DNA from: Anthoceros angustus
Lineage: Eukaryota; Streptophyta; Anthocerotopsida; Anthocerotales; Anthocerotaceae
Assembly (NCBI GenBank): GCA_010909165.1
Contig: MU008207.1
Location: 248,001-312,000, forward strand
Length of the DNA stretch: 64,000 nucleotides
Reading direction: 5' to 3'
A program made the translations under genes and the position numbers. Shown one piece after another: positions 1-9,575 of this stretch (position 1 is the first letter of the stretch; the number at the start of each line of letters is the position of its first letter). The notes beneath the pieces are model-generated. The model did not search any database, was not told the DNA's origin, and saw only the letters and a program-made list of their open reading frames with translations.

Positions 1-2
1 TG

Positions 3-1361
3 CATGCCCATGTGCTGGCCAGCGCCAGCGACACCAATGCTGCTGAGAGTCCTGATTTGTTTGTCTACAACAGTTTGGTGGACATGTATGCCAAGTGTGG
101 AAGTTTGGAAGACGCTCAGACAGTGTTTGATGCACTGAGTGAGAAAAGTGTTGTGACCTGGACTGCCATGATAGCAGGATATGCCCAGCAGGGCATGGGT
201 CAGGAAGCCCTTCACCTCCACAGTGCTATGCAAGAAGAAGGCATGGTTGTACCCAACTCCGTCACATTTGTGTGTCTCCTGCAGGCATGTGCAAGTGTGG
301 GCAGGTCAGCGCTGGAGAAGGGGAAGCAGCTTCATGCGCAGATTAGAGAAGGGGGGCACGAAGCTGATGTGTTTTTGGCTAGCAGTTTGGTGAACATGTA
401 TGCCAAGTGTGGCAGCTTGGAAGACGCTCAGCAAGTGTTTGACAGAGTCGCTAAAAAAGATGTGGTGATGTGGACTGCCATGATAGCAGGGTACTCCCAA
501 CAGGGGATGGGGCAGGAAGCGCTTCGTCTCTACAGTGCTATGCAAGAAGAAGGCATGGCTGTACCCAATCCCGTGACATTTGTGTGCCTCCTCCAGGCAT
601 GTGCAAATGTGGGAGCTTTGGATCTGGGAAGGCAGCTTCATGCACAGATGCTAGAACAAAACCTCCAAGGGGATGTGTTCGTAGGTGGCAGCTTGATTAA
701 CATGTATGGGAAGTGTGGGAGCATGGTTGATGCACAGCAGGTGTTTGATGGTTTGCCCTCGCCTGAAAGAAACATCATCACCTGGAATGCACTAATTGCA
801 GGCTATGCCTGTCAAGGGGAGAGTGAGGTAGTGTTCGACTTGGTCCACAGAATGAGACAGGATGGCATACACCCAAACGGCATTACATTCCTTAGTGTTC
901 TGACGGTATGCAGCCATGCGGGACTGGTGACGGAGGGGTGGCAATACTTTGAGGCAATGAGCAGGGACTACCACGGCATCACCCCTACCCAAACCCACTA
1001 TACATGCATGGTGGATCTCCTAGGCCGAGCAGGACAACTTGATGAGGCACTAACTTTGGCAAGATCAATGCCTATGGCGCCTAATGCTGCAGTTTGGCAC
1101 ACCCTTTTGGGTGCTTGTCGAAAGTGGTGCAACGTAGAGGTGGGACGCCACGCTTTTAATGAGGCCCTGAAGCTAGAGGTAGCAGACTCTGCAGCGTATG
1201 TGCTGATGTCCAACATATACACGGGTGCTCATATGTGGGAGCAGGCTCAGGAAATGCAGACAACGAGGAAAAGAATGAGGGTATGGAAGCAGCCAGGTCA
1301 GAGCTGGTGGACAGACGAGGACGGACTGGTGCACAGTTTTTTGGTTGGGGATGAGCCGTGA
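3..1361 (+). CDS. PLS-class PPR protein, E-type end, 5' partial
   Basis: Organelle RNA-binding protein of the plant PLS pentatricopeptide family. The reading frame is open to the left edge (the first codons read HAHVLASA, typical of an L motif), so the start is outside the window. Visible motifs run S-P-L, S-P-L, S-P2-L2-S2, then E1 and E2, with repeated NMYAKCGSLEDAQ-type S motifs. The tail reads KQPGQSWW...VHSFLVGDEP and stops. This is a normal PG box followed by the start of the E+ region, where relatives continue into a DYW deaminase domain. None is encoded here or recognisable in the next 600 bp. The stop TGA lies inside a heptamer repeat array, so the DYW domain may have been lost by repeat expansion. 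By family it should bind organelle transcripts and need a deaminase in trans. The PPR family call is firm; function and truncation history are inferred. Confidence 0.9.
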   Translation, partial: HAHVLASASDTNAAESPDLFVYNSLVDMYAKCGSLEDAQTVFDALSEKSVVTWTAMIAGYAQQGMGQEALHLHSAMQEEGMVVPNSVTFVCLLQACASVGRSALEKGKQLHAQIREGGHEADVFLASSLVNMYAKCGSLEDAQQVFDRVAKKDVVMWTAMIAGYSQQGMGQEALRLYSAMQEEGMAVPNPVTFVCLLQACANVGALDLGRQLHAQMLEQNLQGDVFVGGSLINMYGKCGSMVDAQQVFDGLPSPERNIITWNALIAGYACQGESEVVFDLVHRMRQDGIHPNGITFLSVLTVCSHAGLVTEGWQYFEAMSRDYHGITPTQTHYTCMVDLLGRAGQLDEALTLARSMPMAPNAAVWHTLLGACRKWCNVEVGRHAFNEALKLEVADSAAYVLMSNIYTGAHMWEQAQEMQTTRKRMRVWKQPGQSWWTDEDGLVHSFLVGDEP

Positions 1362-1399
1362 AGCGTGAAGCGTGAAGCGTGAAGCGTGAAGCGTGAAGC
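1358..1399 (+). repeat. Tandem heptamer (GTGAAGC) x6
   Basis: Six perfect head-to-tail copies of GTGAAGC. The first copy overlaps the last codon and supplies the stop codon (TGA at 1359-1361) of the PPR gene to its left. A related GTGAAG word recurs near 8,762. Confidence 0.95.
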
Positions 1400-2057
1400 T
1401 GGTTACTGGCAGGAAACACTAGAGACTGGATGCTGATGGCTCGTCTGACGTGCTAGGAGGCGCTACGACGAGGCTCATTCTCGGCTGTCATTCTTTGTAA
1501 CGGGATGCCTACTGCTATGGTATGTGCGAGATAAAGTTTGCTCAAGGAGCAGAAGAGCCGAGCGCGATAATTGTGCCAAGATTCCCAGCCCAATGCCGGA
1601 GCCTTCAGAAAACTATGGTGTGTGGTCGCGGGTTCCAAAGTTTTCAGCCAGCACATGGATGGATAGAGGAGAAGCTGATGGTAATTGTCATGGAGTTGGA
1701 TGTGAGATGGTTAATGGTGACTAGGCAAAATGGTTCATGTCCAACCCCACATCAGCTGGACGCTTCACTACTGAAGCATTTGAGGTTCTTTAGGAGTTAG
1801 TTAAGCATAGGAGAGTCTTTGGTTGCTAAGGCTCTCGATTCTCTTCGCTGATACCCTTTTACGTACATCAGCAACCGAGGTACGCTCATCTGGTTATCCT
1901 GGTTTGCCTTGAGCGAGGCCTCAAGGATGAGAAACCTATTCATCCCTTTCGGGAGAGAACTTATGTTCGGGACATTATTCATTGGATTCCGATTAGAAAT
2001 CATCATACTAGGTTAGAGTTAATAATCAATGTTACAAGATCAGTGCCAGTGTTTTTC
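1400..2057. other. Intergenic, between convergent PPR genes
   Basis: Lies between the ends of two convergent PPR genes. I read short open frames on both strands (for example 1,522-1,800 plus) but none resembles PPR, E or DYW sequence, and no terminator-like or RNA structure stands out. The right part is probably 3' UTR of the minus-strand gene that ends at 2,058. Confidence 0.5.
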
Positions 2058-4656
2058 TCACGGTCTTCCTTTACAGGTGCAACAACCATTTGAGAATCGA
2101 TGCACCCGGTACCCATCCCTCACAACAATGTCTCGTCGTTCAAGTCTTGACATGATCTCCGTGGAACAGTGGCAGTCACTGCACATGCGTAGGTTCTTCG
2201 TTACCACCAGAGGTGAGCCACTCGGCGTATTCAACAGACCAAACGCCAGAGCTAGCTTCTCAGCATGACCACAAAGCACATCTTCTTTTTCTTTCTCACG
2301 TAGTCCCTTCAGCACCAACTTTGTGTGAGGTACGTGGCCTCCTTCCTGCTTCAGTTGAACATTCGTGCTGTCTACCTTAAGCGCAATATCCTCTCTTCTT
2401 TCTCCCACCAGGAATGTATGTACCTGCTTATTCACCTCAATGCTTGCCACTGCAGGTTTCTTGTTAGCTCCTGCTCGCATTCTCTGTGTTTCAATCCTGT
2501 CTACATCGGTCCACCTACCTGCATCTGCATAGGCATTGGCCATGAGCACATACGCGGGTGCCTGCTGGGGCTCCAGTATAACCAGTCTCTCAAAACACCT
2601 GGTCGCCCTCTCTATATCCCCATGACTTTTGCAGGCATTCAGCAAAGACGTCAGCCCCACAACATTACTTTGGCCCTCACATGACAATAGCATCTTCTCT
2701 GCCTCATCTAAATGGCCCGCCCGCCCAAGAAGATCAATCATGCAATTGTAATGCTCAATAGTTGGATTGATACCATGCTGTTCAGCCATGGAATCAAAGT
2801 GCTTGCGACCCTCATCCACTAGTCCCTCATGACCGCATGCTACTAAAAGGCAAGTAAAAGTAGCATCATCAGGCTGAATACCGGCAAGTAACATCTCCTC
2901 AAAACAAGCTAGTGCCTTGTGACCTTCATCACAAGTACCATACCCAGATATCAGGGCATTCCATGTCACCACATCCTTTGTGCGCAAGCTGTCAAAAATC
3001 CGGCGTGCATCTTCCAATTCGCCACATTTTGCATACATGTCCACCAGGCAGGTCCCCACCAACATACGTTATCCAGCAGTCCTCTTTCACAATCTGTGAG
3101 TGCAGCTGCCTGCCCTTCTGTAAGGCACCAGTGCTTGCACAGGCCTTCAGAAGGCAAGCAAAGTAACATCATAGCCAAAATGAGGCCCTCCTGCTCCATT
3201 TGTCCATACAGACAAGCGCCTCTTGGCCGAGTCCTTGCTGTGCGTACCCAGCTATCAGAGCATTCCATGTCACCACATCCTTTGTGGCCAAGCTTTCAAA
3301 AACCTGCCGTGCATCTTCCAGTTCGCCACATTTCGCATACATGTCAACCAGGCAGTTGCCTAACACTACGTTGTCTAGCTGTCCTCGTTGTACAATCTGT
3401 GAGTGCAACTGCCTGCCAATGTGCAATGCACCAGCGTTTGCACAGGCATTCAGAAGGCACACGAAAGTAACATCGTCAGCAAAAACTAGGCCCTCTCGCT
3501 CCATTTGTCCATACAGAACAAGTGCATCTTGGCCAAGCCCTTGCTGTGCATACCCAGCTAACAGTGCATTCCATGTCACCACATCCTTTGTGACCATCCT
3601 GTCAAAGGTCCGGCGTGCATCTTCCAGTTCACCACATTTTGCATACATGTTCACCAGGGAGTTGCCAACAAACAAGTCAGGAGACATGCCACTTTGCAAT
3701 AGATCACAGTGCACTTTTCTGCCGGATTCCAAGTCAGCGGCGAATGCACAAGCTTGAAGGGCAGCTGCAAAAACGTGGGCATCCGCCTTCACTCCTGACC
3801 TACGCATCTCATGGTACAGTTGTATGGCCTCATTAGGTTTCCCAAGCTTAGCATGAGCAGAGATTAGGGAAAACCAAATGAAGGCATTTGGTTTGCCTAC
3901 CCTGGTGAACACATCCATGGCGTCCTGCAGCCGACCTCCACATGCATACATGCGCAAGATATGGTTCCCCAAGTATGCGTCCCACTCGTACCCAAGTTTA
4001 ACAATGAGATCATGAACTCGTCGGCCCACAACCAGATCCTTCTTAGCTATACACAGTTTTAGCACGGTGTAAAACAGAGACTGAGAAATAGGAGAATCGG
4101 TACGCGCCAGATATTCCAGCGCTCCAACGGCCTGAGAAAGCTTCCCCTGCTGACATAACATGCTCACGCTTCCAGCCGTTACGACGCCCAATTCTGATCG
4201 TTCACGACGGCCAGGGGCAGGCTTATCAGGAGAGCTGGACTTGGAAGGAGCGGCATCATGACCCATCTGCATATTCAAGGAGACGAGCTGCTCATCAACC
4301 CAAGCTGGCTTGAATATGCTGTTTAGCCGGAGGGCCTCGCCGCCGGACCCCCTATGCCGGAAATCAGGCGAACGGGAGCTCCTCTTATCTCGTGTGTTGT
4401 CCCGCCACATCGTAGGATTCCAGAAGAATTCTTGCCACAAGAGCTCCTGCTCTTGCCCCTGCCCCTGCGCCTGCTCCTTCGTACGAGCATCGCTGAAGAA
4501 TCGTTCGCCACCAACAGATTTCCTGGGAAGTGGAAGGGCTAGATTCCTTACACTGCTGCATCTGGCGGCTTGGTTGTTTCCCAATGGTTGTAGCATCCAT
4601 GTACACTCAGCATTTTGTGCAGTCCATAACGGATCCAGTTGCCATATTCTGGCCAT
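2058..4656 (-). pseudogene. PPR-DYW:KP protein gene, frameshifted near 3,070-3,215
   Basis: Full-length PLS-class PPR gene whose reading frame is broken in one place. I start it at the ATG at 4,656 (MARIWQLDPLW), because the same N-terminus begins the paralogue at 48,658. After a Gln/Gly/Glu-rich leader come L-S-P-L-S-P-L-S-P repeats. Between about 3,215 and 3,070 the frame is lost through several 1-4 bp indels relative to the paralogues, at TTCTGTATGG, GCTGACCATG, GTGGAAAG and GTGGTGTTGG. The frame then resumes with S-P2-L2-S2-E1-E2 and a deaminase-like domain. This domain has KKPAVASIEV in the PG-box position, HAE and CSDCH zinc/catalytic motifs, and ends CTCKGRP. KP plus a GRP end place it in the DYW:KP clade, associated with U-to-C editing. 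It is divergent from the gene at 4,900. It may be a real pseudogene, or an intact gene with assembly indels. Confidence 0.85.
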
Positions 4657-4899
4657 ATTACAGGGTCCGCTCTCTTCAGATGAGGCGCACAACCAGCTGT
4701 TTGAGCAGAGGCATGAACTTGTAACCCAAGATCCTATTATTGTTGATAAAGCCGAGCCGATGTCCTAAATCTTGGTCGTGCAAAATGGACATTGAATCAA
4801 ATCAGCTGGTGCGGCACGTCTACTGGTTTCAATGTCCAGGTTTGCTCCTACGGCAGCAGCAGAAGCAGCGACTAGAGCAGGAGCAGGAGGGTGGCGGTG
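4657..4899. promoter_or_regulatory. Shared intergenic region of divergent PPR genes
   Basis: Only 243 bp separate the ATG at 4,656 (minus) from the ATG at 4,900 (plus), so both 5' UTRs and any core promoters must overlap here. The right end is a purine-rich GCAGCAGCAGAAGCAGC-type tract. An in-frame stop TAG at 4,873 excludes a start further upstream for the plus-strand gene. No clear TATA box was found. That it is a bidirectional promoter is inferred from layout alone. Confidence 0.5.
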
Positions 4900-7800
4900 A
4901 TGAAGGCAGGAGCCTGGCTACCTGACAGAGCACCGGGAACTGGATCCTTCAACAGAAGCTACACAGCAGCAGCAGCCGCTGGCCTCACATTGGTTGTGGG
5001 GCGGTGTGAGCGGGCAGCCAACGTGAAAGTTAGTGAGAATGCGGAGAGTGTTTCTTACAAGCACCGGGAGCTGCCCCAACCGCCGGTTAGGGAGGCTTGG
5101 CAGCTACAAGGGCCTGCTGGAACCACTACCTGCAAGTTGACCCACCACCAAGCTGCTGGCTTGCAGGTAGGGGGAGAGCTCAGTAAGGATGTGGAAACTT
5201 TGGACCTCCTGGTGCAGCAGGGATTCCGCCCTCCTACCTCCCTTCTCTACTCTTTGCTCAAGAGGTGTATAGCACTCAAAGATTTGGTTCATGGCAAGCG
5301 TGTGCATGCTCTCGCTGTGGCAAGCGGACATGGGACGGACCCATTTGTGGGCAACCACATCATTCGTATGTATTCTTGTCATGGCATGTTGGTGGAAGCA
5401 ATGCAGGTATTCACTCAACTGGATGTTCACAACACCTTTGCGTGGGCTTCCATTATCATTGGACATGCGGATCATGGGCAGCCCTCCCAGGCTATCAACC
5501 TGTACCGACGGATGCGACACTCTTGTGTGGAGCCCAATCAGCATGTATTTGTGGCAGCCATTAAAGCATGTGCTAATGCAGGAGACTTGGTTGCCGGCAA
5601 GGACATCCATTCTCATATTGTGCTGGCTGCGTATGAGCGCCACCCCTTGATTGCCAACTCTCTCGTCAATATGTACGCAAAATGTGGGAGCTTGGCAGAT
5701 GCCCGCAGGGTATTCGACAAATCGGTGACGAGAGATGTGGTGACGTGGAACACCATGATCGCAGCACATGCTCACCATGGACATAGCCAAGAGGCCCTTC
5801 GTCTGTACACACAGATGCAGCAAGTCGGCACAACTCCACCCAATCACTTCACATATGCCAGTGTCTTGAAAGCATGTGCCAGCATTGGTGCTTTGCATGA
5901 GGGAAGGCAGATCCATCTGCTGCTTCGGGATAGCGGCATGGAAGTTGACGTTGTTGTGGGAAGCTGCCTGGTAGACATGTATGCAAAATGCGGAAGCTTG
6001 GAAGATGCTCGCACGGTCTTTGACAAGTTGCCCACAAGAAATGTCGTTACGTGGAATGCCTTGATTTCAGGCTATGCTCACCATGGACTCGCTCAAGAAG
6101 CCCTCAATCTCTTTGCACTTATGCAGCAGGAGGGTAGCATTCCGGCGAACCGAAGCACACTTGCATCCCTTGTGAAAGCATGTGCGAGTGCCAAGGCCTT
6201 GCACCAAGGAAGGTGGCTCCACGCATTCATCCGAAAGGAAGGGCTAGAAGGTGACTTGGTTGTTGCCAACTGCCTGTTGGACATGTATGCAAAGTGCGGT
6301 AGCTTAGAGGATGCACGTGCTGTGTTTGAAAAACTGCCTACCAGAGATGTGATAACTTGGAATACAATGATAACGGGATATTCGCAGAATGAGCTTGGCG
6401 AAGAAGCTCTTCATCTCTATGCTAGAATGCAGGGGGAAGGCTCCACTCCACCGAATCATTTTACGTTTGCTGGCCTCCTCAAAGCATGTGCTAGTACCAG
6501 AAATCTGCATCAAGGAATGCAGCTGCATGTACTCATCCAAGAGAGAGGTTTGGAAGGCGACGTCGTTGTTGGCAGCAGTCTAGTGGACATGTACTCAAAA
6601 TGTGGGGGCCTGGAACTTGCTCGCCAAGTGTTTGACAGAATGCCCGCCAGAAATGTCGTGACATGGACTTCCATGATAGCAGGGTATGCCCAGCACGGGC
6701 TTGGACAGGAGGCCCTGCATGTTTTTGCAAGTATGCAACAGCAGGGCGTAAGCCTATGTGACCGGGTCACGCTGTTGTCCCTTCTGAAGGCCTGCACATG
6801 TATTGGAGACTTGCATCAAGGAGTGCAGGTGCATATGCTGATTCAGAATAGTGGACTGGAAACTGATTTGGTTGTCGGCAGTTCCCTGGTGGACATGTAC
6901 GCAAAATGTGGCAGCTTGAATGATGCACGTAAAGTGTTTGACAAGCTGAGCACGAGAGATGCAGTGGCATGGACTGCCATGATTGCTGGATATGCCCGCC
7001 ATGGACATGGTCTAGAAGCCCTGACTCTTTATGCAAGCATGCAAGACGAGGGCTTGACCCCAGCCAATCATGCGACTTGTGCTGCTCTCCTCATGGCATG
7101 TGCCAGCTTAACAGCTCTGAGTCATGGGAAGCAGCTTCATTCCCTGATTCAGGAAAGAGGCCTGGAAACTGATGTTGTTGTAGGCAACTGCCTGGTGGAT
7201 ATGTATGTGAAATGCGGGAGCTTAGTGGATGCTCGCAGCGTGTTTGACAAACTGTCCACCAAAGATCTGCTGGCATGGAATGCGTTGATTGCAGGATATA
7301 GCCAGCAAGGGTTGGGTCAGAAGGCCCTTGATCTTCATGAGCAAATGCGGCTTGAATGCAAAACTTTGGTGGCCAACCATGTGACATATGTGTGGCTGCT
7401 GAAAGCGTGTGCAAGTGTTGGGGCTTTGCATCAGGGAAGGCAGCTTCATTGCTTGATGGCCCAGGAGCAAGGACTGGAAGCTAACGTGGTTGTTAGCAAC
7501 TGTCTAGTGGACATGTACACCAGATGTGGCTGCTTAGAGGATGCTCGAAAGGTGTTTGACAGGTTGCCCTGTAGAGATGTGGTGGCTTGGAATGCGTTGC
7601 TGAATGGCTATGCCAAACATAGTGAGGGGCACATGGCGTTGCAGTGTTTTGAGGAGATGTTGGGGCAAGGAGTGAAACCGGACGGGACTTCCTTTTGTTC
7701 TCTTCTGGTTGCTTGCAGTCATGAGGGCCTGATCTCTGAGGGCCAGCAGTATTTCACCGAGATGGTGGATGTCCATGGCATTGAACCCACTGATTACCAT

Positions 7801-8493
7801 TATAACTGCATGGTTGATCTCCTAGGGCGTTCAGGCTGCCTGGATGAAGCAGAACAAATGTTGAACAGTGTGGCAACGGCGAATCAGACAGTGGGCCTGA
7901 CATCCTTGCTAAGTGCTTGCAGATTCCATGGAGACGTTGAGCGTGGAAGGATGTGTTTTGAGCGTCTTACAGCACTCTGCCCTCAGGATGCGGGTGCGTA
8001 TGTGCTCATGGGAAATATCTATGCAAGTGCCGGCAGGTGGGACGATGTAGAGAGAATGGAAAGGTTAAGAACAGGGGCTGGTGCTTGGAAGATGCCTGCA
8101 AAGGCTTGCATTGAAGTGAAGGGCAAGGTGCATGAGTTCACTGTGGGGGACATGATACCTGACATTTTGTTGAAGTGCAGGAGCACGAACTTGAGGATAC
8201 GGGACGAAGGAGGCCACGTGCCACACAGGGAGCTGGTGCTGAGGTCAGTGTCCGACAGCATGAAGGAAGATGCTCTTTGTGGACACGCCGAGAAACTGGC
8301 ATTGGCCTATGGTCTCCTACACACTCCTGATGAGACACCGCTGGTGGTTACCAAGAATCTTCGAATGTGCAGTGACTGCCACAGTAGCACCAAAGTGCTG
8401 TCACAGCTTGAGAAGCGAGAGATAATCGTGAGAGATGCACATCGGGTACACCGATTTCTGGATGGTCTTTGTTCATGCAGGGATCGGTGTTGA
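4900..8493 (+). CDS. Intact long PPR protein with variant DYW domain (KMPAKA box, DRC end)
   Basis: Uninterrupted 1,197-codon gene without introns. The start is the first ATG after an in-frame TAG at 4,873. The N-terminal ~100 residues are rich in Ala, Arg and Ser, compatible with an organelle transit peptide. Then follow one L motif, eight S-P-L groups, a final S and P2-L2-S2, E1 and E2, all with well-kept TWNALI / [20 protein letters not shown] signatures. The C-terminal domain has HAE (H1129, E1131) and CSDC (C1157, C1160), the expected Zn/catalytic residues of the DYW cytidine-deaminase-like fold. The PG box is replaced by WKMPAKACIEV and the last residues are CSCRDRC instead of DYW. By family it is an organelle RNA editing factor. 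The variant box resembles DYW:KP proteins more than the C-to-U type, but KMP is not the usual KKP, so editing direction is open. It is the only complete PPR gene in the window. Confidence 0.93.
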   Translation: MKAGAWLPDRAPGTGSFNRSYTAAAAAGLTLVVGRCERAANVKVSENAESVSYKHRELPQPPVREAWQLQGPAGTTTCKLTHHQAAGLQVGGELSKDVETLDLLVQQGFRPPTSLLYSLLKRCIALKDLVHGKRVHALAVASGHGTDPFVGNHIIRMYSCHGMLVEAMQVFTQLDVHNTFAWASIIIGHADHGQPSQAINLYRRMRHSCVEPNQHVFVAAIKACANAGDLVAGKDIHSHIVLAAYERHPLIANSLVNMYAKCGSLADARRVFDKSVTRDVVTWNTMIAAHAHHGHSQEALRLYTQMQQVGTTPPNHFTYASVLKACASIGALHEGRQIHLLLRDSGMEVDVVVGSCLVDMYAKCGSLEDARTVFDKLPTRNVVTWNALISGYAHHGLAQEALNLFALMQQEGSIPANRSTLASLVKACASAKALHQGRWLHAFIRKEGLEGDLVVANCLLDMYAKCGSLEDARAVFEKLPTRDVITWNTMITGYSQNELGEEALHLYARMQGEGSTPPNHFTFAGLLKACASTRNLHQGMQLHVLIQERGLEGDVVVGSSLVDMYSKCGGLELARQVFDRMPARNVVTWTSMIAGYAQHGLGQEALHVFASMQQQGVSLCDRVTLLSLLKACTCIGDLHQGVQVHMLIQNSGLETDLVVGSSLVDMYAKCGSLNDARKVFDKLSTRDAVAWTAMIAGYARHGHGLEALTLYASMQDEGLTPANHATCAALLMACASLTALSHGKQLHSLIQERGLETDVVVGNCLVDMYVKCGSLVDARSVFDKLSTKDLLAWNALIAGYSQQGLGQKALDLHEQMRLECKTLVANHVTYVWLLKACASVGALHQGRQLHCLMAQEQGLEANVVVSNCLVDMYTRCGCLEDARKVFDRLPCRDVVAWNALLNGYAKHSEGHMALQCFEEMLGQGVKPDGTSFCSLLVACSHEGLISEGQQYFTEMVDVHGIEPTDYHYNCMVDLLGRSGCLDEAEQMLNSVATANQTVGLTSLLSACRFHGDVERGRMCFERLTALCPQDAGAYVLMGNIYASAGRWDDVERMERLRTGAGAWKMPAKACIEVKGKVHEFTVGDMIPDILLKCRSTNLRIRDEGGHVPHRELVLRSVSDSMKEDALCGHAEKLALAYGLLHTPDETPLVVTKNLRMCSDCHSSTKVLSQLEKREIIVRDAHRVHRFLDGLCSCRDRC

Positions 8494-9575
8494 GACTGGT
8501 GTTTTTTTGCTGTGGCGACGATATTTTTGCCCGAACACGTTCACAACTGTGTTCTCGAATATCAATTCGGACCACCGCTACTCCCATCGCACAATGTAGT
8601 GTGATGGAACGTTTCGGTTCTACGAAGACAGGTCAAGTTGCATTCTCTTGAGTGCAATTCTTGACGACACGATTCTCGAGCCAACATGAACTAGCTGTGT
8701 AGCCTCGCACTCGGGCTTTACACTTGGACTTGTAACAAGCTGGACTTCTACAACCTAAGACGTGAAGTGTGAAGTCTGATTTTTTTAAGGGTGAGCGAGG
8801 AATTGCGAGCCTAGCTCTCTGCCTGGTGTGCTAATAGAGCAGAGACATTTCCCCTTTCTTTCGGTGGGAAGGTAGCCGGTTCTAAGCTTGGTCACAGTCT
8901 TGTGGAAAGGCCACCTTCGGCGGGATAGGTGGATCTATCGGTGTGGAGCTCGACAACCTACTTTTTGCCATAGGAATCGTATAATTTGCGGGTTGAGTAG
9001 CACATGTGACTTGATTGCCCATTGGCAAATGAAGAATTATGTATTGTGTAACCAAAGTGGAAGGGGGGCTCCCAGGGAAAGTATCCATGATGGCACTGCA
9101 GCGTTGAAGTCCGGTTCGAGGGTTCGACAATGAAGGAACATCAAGTCTGCTCGGAATTAAAATGAACTTCGATGTTCTTCATTCACAGCCTAACATTTGT
9201 CCAGACGCAGCAAACGTATTCTAATATACCCTTGACTGCTGCGTTTCGTGGACAACACCGCCCGCACCGTCTTTATGTTTGCGATCTCCACGACACTAGT
9301 CTCCCAACATTCAACCTCACCCGACCGCCAAAACTTCAAAATCACTTTGAGTTCAAATCACCTGCCCCTTCAAACTGTAAGCTGTCCAAGTCTGGGAGGT
9401 AGCGCAGGCTGTGTTAGCACGCCAGGGTTCGCACCTGCTCTTAAACCATCCGGCTACCTCCACATCACAGGCCTACTGCATCAAAAAATTGCTCCTTCCC
9501 GATTGTCTAAGGGCAGAGAAAAAGAGTACAACAAATTATTCCCGATTTCGCGAAGTGTTGTGCGCCAAGTAGCCG
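8494..9575. other. Intergenic
   Basis: No gene, RNA or mobile element recognised. The left part is presumably 3' UTR of the PPR gene, and the right end is 3' UTR of the eL8 gene on the other strand. A 9-bp inverted repeat (9,395-9,403 with 9,453-9,461) is present but does not fold as a tRNA. Confidence 0.5.

Noticed and set aside
1522-1800. Open frame after the first PPR gene as a detached DYW domain
   Set aside because: It contains no HAE, CxxC, KNLR or VRD motifs in any frame; composition only superficially similar.
9395-9461. 9-bp inverted repeat ending in acceptor-like stems, with a GTTCGCA loop, suggesting a tRNA
   Set aside because: Neither strand gives D, anticodon and T arms at legal spacing; there is no T33 or GTTCGA T-loop next to the acceptor. 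Treated as an ordinary inverted repeat.
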